From assembly GCF_030272615.1 (NCBI RefSeq), contig NC_081406.1, forward strand, positions 265,701,192 through 265,765,191: 64,000 nucleotides of DNA. The letters are read 5' to 3'. Below the pieces are notes generated by a model. The model searched no databases. It worked only from the letters and a program-made list of their open reading frames with translations, and had not been told where the DNA came from. The position numbers and the translations under genes were made by a program. This DNA comes from Cryptomeria japonica. Its lineage: Eukaryota; Streptophyta; Pinopsida; Cupressales; Cupressaceae. Position 1 is the stretch's first letter, and the number at the start of each line of letters is the position of its first letter. Positions 59,991 to 64,000 of this stretch are shown piece by piece.

Positions 59991-61216
59991 TTCATGCAGA
60001 CTGGAATATATCCACCAAGTCTCCCTCCCCATAAAATAAGATTATGTAGATTATAGATCAATGGTTACACACATGTTGGAGGGTTTCTATTTAAAAGGAA
60101 TTTTGATGGAGCTCTCTTGAGGTGTGTGAGTCAAGAGCAAGCAAAGAAGATCCTCCATGAGTGTCATAACAACCCGGTAGGCAAATATTTTTCTACAAAG
60201 ACTACTGCTATCAAAATCATGTGTGCAGGCTATTTATAGCCCGATATGTTTAATGAATCTCATTCATTAGTCAGATCATGCAAAGAATACCAATTCTTTG
60301 TAGGAAAGACGAAAAATTAGGCTACACCTCTTAACCCCATCATGGTTGACTAGCCTTTTGCACAATAAGGATTGGATTTCATCTGTATGATCAACCCGTC
60401 TTCAAATGTCAGAAACAAATGAATATTGATGATGATAGACTACTTTAATAGGTGGGCGAAAGTGGTTCCCTTGAAGAATGCGACAAAGGCAGAGATCCTA
60501 AACTTTCTGGGGGAACTAGTTGCAAGGTTTGGGTCGCCAAAAATTATCATCTCCGACAACTCCAGAACTTTCTTGGGCTTCAAAATTTTCTAGTTCGCGA
60601 TAAACAATGAAATATTTCTTAAAACATCCTCTAACTATTACCCATAGGGTAATGGTCTTACAAAGTCGACAAATAAGAACCTGATTAGGCTAATCATAAG
60701 GATAGGGTAACAAAAAAAAGGGAATGACACAAATATCTGAAGACAACACTCTGGGCCAACCAGATCACTCCAAAGCAAATATTAAAAACTTCACCATATG
60801 AACTAGTCTACACAAAAGAAGTAGTGCTTCCCATCTCTATGGAGATTCTGACATAGCAGTTGTTAAAATGCTTAGAAGTAGAGGAAAATGGAGCAATGGA
60901 GGTTAGATTGGCAGAATTGCTCGAGCTACAAGAGCACAAAGAGAAAGCATGTGCAACAATGGGTACTCAACAATAAGTTGTCAAAAGATGGTTTGACAAA
61001 AAGACCTCCGATCTTGGTTTTAAGGACGAAGACCTTGTGTTAAAATATAATGAGCGCATAACCAAACCAGGATAACATAAAAAAATCGACTCTTTGTGGG
61101 AAGGTCCGTTTTGTATAAGTCATCGCAAGAAACATAATGCATTTGAGTTAGAAACATTAGAGGGTGAGCCATTAGAGATCCTGGTAAATGGGGTCCATCT
61201 TGAACCATTCCATTAA
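59990..61216 (+). pseudogene. Gypsy integrase, broken
   Basis: The zinc-binding N-terminal part (AKKILHECHNNPVGKYF near 60140, HSLVRSCKEYQFF near 60260) is followed by a core with GLDFICMI near 60372, YFNRWAKVVPLKNATKAEIL near 60440 and RFGSPKIIISDNSRTFLGF near 60540. SSNYYP.GNGLTKSTNKNL near 60630 has Lys where the catalytic Glu is expected. After frameshifts around 60700-61000 the C-terminal domain is readable (DLVLKYNERITKPG, LWEGPFCI, VNGVHLEPFH) and ends at TAA 61214-61216. Many stops; inactive. Confidence 0.85.
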
Positions 61217-61473
61217 GTTTGTTTGTTGATTAGCCTTGTAAATATTGTAGAAAATGTATATTCATGTATAATAGTGGAGTTTTGAGTTTGAGTTAGCAAT
61301 GAAAAGAAATATCTCCCCATAAATTAGAGACACAACAGCACAAAATGCAAGCCAAAAGAGTTATATCTTCATTATAATAATAATATTTACATTGTACAAT
61401 CCAACAGGTGGCTATTAGGCCTATAGATGGAGACACTATAGCATATGAAAAAGGAAAGGGCCTAGTCTATTTC
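61217..61473 (+). other. Non-coding spacer after gypsy integrase
   Basis: AT-rich sequence between the integrase stop and the end of the antisense ORF; no motif seen. Confidence 0.5.
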
Positions 61474-62176
61474 TTATTCTTCATCCTTGTTGGAGGAAGA
61501 AACAACAACAATAGGAGGTATTGGAGCAAAGGCTGGGAAGGCAGGTAGCACATCAACATGAGCATGTAGAGAAACAAGATCCAAAAAACCACTATACCAG
61601 TCCAAACCATAGATTGACTCCACGCTCATGAGTCACATGAAGAAATGGATGGCACTTGAAGACCTCATGCGGTGTTGTTCCACATTAGTCATGCAAAATC
61701 CTCCAAGGAAATGAAGCCAAGGGACCACCTTGCCAAGGTCATTGTAAAGCCTGAAGTTTGTTACAGTAGGAATGTCAAGACCTATCACTGCACTATGCAC
61801 AAACTCCTCTAAGCCACTTAGCAAATGTTTTGGAAATACCTCTCTAGTAAGCAAAATGATATTACCTTTGGGCTTTCCTAAGTCCAACAAAGAGGCAACA
61901 CACCAAGAATTAATGCTAGTATTAACTTTGTACCTATCTTCTCTGGTTACAAGATCGTTACCCAAAATTCATTAAATTGCTTCATTTGCCAAGGCAAGTT
62001 TCACCTTGGTCATTCACAACAACCTATTATCTGTTACTTGCCCAATGAAATCCAATTGTGGCTTTGAGCCTACAATTCTAATGGGAGTATCAATCAACAT
62101 TTTCTCTTGGAAGAAGAAGTCTAGCAGAAGCTATAAAGTGGCTAAGTGTCTACACTTAGTGTTAGACTTGTGTGAA
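61474..62176 (-). pseudogene. Antisense ORF downstream of gypsy integrase
   Basis: On the minus strand one frame reads as protein over about 230 codons without a frameshift, ending SSSNKDEE at the TAA 61474-61476. Recognisable stretches are LLDFFFQEKMLIDTPIRIVG, SWCVASLLDLGKPKGNIILL, KHLLSGLEEFVHSAVIGLD and LYNDLGKVVPWLHFLGGF. Stops interrupt it at about 61633, 61970 (two), 62015 and 62127. No known domain was recognised. It lies between integrase and the missing 3' LTR, in the opposite direction to the element. Some Tat-lineage elements carry extra ORFs, sense or antisense, in this interval, and this fits that pattern. Its beginning is cut off by the next element at about 62177. Confidence 0.6.
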
Positions 62177-63342
62177 TGTTGTCATTGCTATTAAATTAGT
62201 TATCTGGTTTGTTCTAGATGGTATATGCAGATGAGGTGTGTAGTTTTGATATTGCTATGGAATATGATGCAGTAAGGTGTAGATAATCTTCTAGAGTCAT
62301 TTACAAAAGATCCTCATCTCCATAATTCTGAGTTGTTCTTATTCTAAGTATATATTTGTCCCAGGATCAATTGTGTGTTTTGGTATCAGTTATTTCGGTT
62401 ATGTTAGTTGTATCTTTCATGTCTCATGGTTTGGTTTCTGTGGTATGCATGGAAGTTGTATTTTTGGAGTTTGGAGTTGCTATTTTGTGTTTATGGGTCA
62501 ACATCTATGGGTTCGGTTGACCCCTATCCCATTCCAATAATTAAGGTATATGCATCGGTGAATGAATTGTGTAAGGAAAGCATGTAGAGATATTGCAAAG
62601 GCTGACTTGATTATCATGCTTATGTTTAAGGCTTTATTGGATAACGTGTTTATCTGAGTAGTGTATTACTTGGACTTGGTCGACACATTATCTCGACATG
62701 TAAAATTTTCACGCTGGTATATATATAAGTGTATGAATGCATGGATAAGTGACATGGAATGAACAATAATAAGTAATAGTGTGTAGTGCGAGTTGCATGC
62801 ATCGAAGCAGTTGGAGTAGAGTCAGAGTGTAGACTATGTTGCAGTAATCCTTCATCAGATCTGCTACAGGTGGGTGTGATCAGTAGTATAGAGATCTTTC
62901 ACTGGATCTATTGTAGGTTTTGTGAGTTGTAATATGAGCTTAACCTGGAATTGATTTTATGCATGTGGAGATACAATTTTATTCAGTTCATTTATACTTG
63001 TTGTAGTAAGCATTCCAACAGTGAGCCACTTTTGTAATTTGGCATTGAGCCTCCCAATAGCGAGTCTCCCCATTTTGTGAACACCATATAACTTGTTATA
63101 TTCTCTTGAGAGATATAACTCTCTATGATTTTTCCCATTTGGGTTTTCCACGTATAAATTCCGATGTTCCATTTGTGGCTGTGTTTTCTTGTATAATCTG
63201 CATTTACTATTTAATGTTGATGTGCTTAATGAAATTGACATATCAATAAATGGTATAAGATTTGTAAGAAAGTTTTAGAATCTATGGGAATACTAATTCA
63301 TTCCCCCCTCTTAGTATTTCGATCCCTTCAACCAATCCAACA
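62177..63342 (+). repeat. Probable 5' LTR of the right-edge copia
   Basis: The right end is clear: CCAATCCAACA followed by the PBS. The left end (TGTTGTCATTGC) is inferred. A TATA-like TATATATAAG lies at about 62718. The partner LTR is outside the window. Confidence 0.5.
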
Positions 63343-63343
63343 A

Positions 63344-63360
63344 TTGGTATTAGAGCTTTG
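63344..63360 (+). other. Primer binding site of the right-edge copia
   Basis: TTGGTATTAGAGCTTTGG: the Met-tRNA type TGGTATCAGAGC with one C-to-T change. Confidence 0.8.
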
Positions 63361-63421
63361 GTCCTTTGCTTGAAAGCTTAACCACTTGAGGGGGATCCTT
63401 GTTGGTTGAATTGTGGCACCT

Positions 63422-64000
63422 ATGTGTATGATCAAAGAATTTAAATTGGATGAAGAATTACAGTCAGCTCTTGAAGATATGGAAAGTGCTGAATGAAATA
63501 ATGAGGAATTGAAAGAGAATGTGAAAGTAATGAATGAATGTGTGTAGAAGCTAAGAGAGAAAATCTATAAATTCAATCAGCTGAAACAAGCGAATGAGAT
63601 TGTTAAAGATATGATGTAGAAGATTGAGGAAAAAAATAAGACAGAAGAGGCCCCAAAAGAATCAATCAAGATAAAGATTGAAGAATGTGAGAAGCTAGAG
63701 CAAGAAGTGAAGAAGTTGAAGACAAAGAATAAAATTCTTGATAACAGTAAGCTCTTGGAAGAATTGATCAGCATGTAGAAAACTCATTTGGACAAGACCG
63801 AACTTGTATTTCATCCCGATGAGTGTTTAGATCAGAGCAAAGAAGTTAAGGTAGAAGTTGAGAAGAAATCAGAAGATGTAGGCAAGACCTGCAATTAGAA
63901 TACTAATGTAAGAAGGCCATCGGTTCATCAACTTAATGCACAAAGGTACTCATGTTTTAATGGTTATTGTTTTCAATGCAATAACTTTGGATATAAGGCT
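63422..64000 (+). pseudogene. Copia gag remnant, C-terminal part
   Basis: A frame from ATG 63422 reads MCMIKEFKLDEELQSALEDM, then a long Lys/Glu-rich coiled coil (IEECEKLEQEVKKLKTKNKI) and the start of a CCHC knuckle at the window edge (CFNGYCFQCNNFGYK). It starts soon after the PBS, so the usual N-terminal Gag domain is missing or very short. Five in-frame stops (63494 TGA; 63545, 63617, 63776 and 63897 TAG) all fall where CGA or CAG is likely. Confidence 0.65.

Larger units (their letters stand above)
41600..62176 (+). mobile_element. Tat-like Ty3/gypsy element, interrupted
   Basis: 5' LTR, PBS, gag, protease, an extra RNase H, RT, the usual RNase H and integrase are all on the plus strand. 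They are split by the 46549-59395 insertion. Around the insertion the sequence GATTA is duplicated (46544-46548 and 59396-59400); without the insert the frame runs on from ...FVGMI into RPITVMLKK. Integrase ends at TAA 61214, followed by non-coding DNA and an antisense ORF. A second copia then begins at about 62177, so the gypsy 3' LTR lies beyond the window. Two RNase H domains and an extra 3' ORF point to the Tat lineage. All coding parts are decayed. Confidence 0.85.
62177..64000 (+). mobile_element. Copia element at the right edge, partial
   Basis: A probable 5' LTR (62177-63342), a Met-tRNA-type PBS and a decayed gag run off the window end. The left boundary is inferred from TGTTG at 62177, where the antisense gypsy ORF stops reading; the preceding bases are GTGAA. 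Insertion into the gypsy element would explain why no gypsy 3' LTR is seen. Confidence 0.6.

Overview
This is plant nuclear DNA, most likely from a gymnosperm (conifer type). I infer this from one ordinary plant gene with a 7.8-kb intron and from a background made almost entirely of old LTR retrotransposons inserted into one another. Those elements have decayed mainly by C-to-T change at methylatable sites. No rRNA, tRNA, CRISPR or bacterial-type operon was seen.

Layout. 1-3041: 3' half of a Ty1/copia element (pol remnant, polypurine tract, 3' LTR). 3042-9100: AT-rich DNA with a large AT/CA microsatellite. 9404-18935: the one clear host gene, a two-exon gene for a 569-residue protein with DPF motifs and a C-terminal TPR domain. 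Its intron holds a solo LTR, a young gag-only copia element with an intact gag ORF, and a decayed RNase H fragment. 19126-22749: intergenic DNA with a GC-rich repeat and a tandem duplication. 22750-28903: an LTR element without pol, carrying one long unrecognised ORF. 28904-34303: decayed repeats and a gypsy gag remnant. 34321-35419: an internally deleted LINE with a 17-bp target-site duplication. 35437-41599: AT-rich DNA with a gypsy integrase remnant and a coiled-coil ORF remnant.

41600-64000: a large nest. The host is a Tat-like Ty3/gypsy element (5' LTR 41600-42306). It is interrupted at 46548 by a non-coding LTR element (LARD-like, 46549-59395, TSD GATTA), which is itself interrupted by a full copia element (49612-57120, TSD GTAGA). 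Skipping the insert and one TSD copy, the gypsy polyprotein frame resumes exactly at 59396. A further copia element begins at about 62177, inside an antisense ORF downstream of the gypsy integrase, and runs off the window.

Most unusual points: the gypsy polyprotein has an RNase H domain upstream of the reverse transcriptase as well as the normal one downstream; there is an antisense ORF after integrase; the gag-only and pol-less elements look like dependants of autonomous relatives; and an array of ATACCGGTTC motifs lies in copia U3 regions. All family calls rest on motifs read by eye; no database search was possible.
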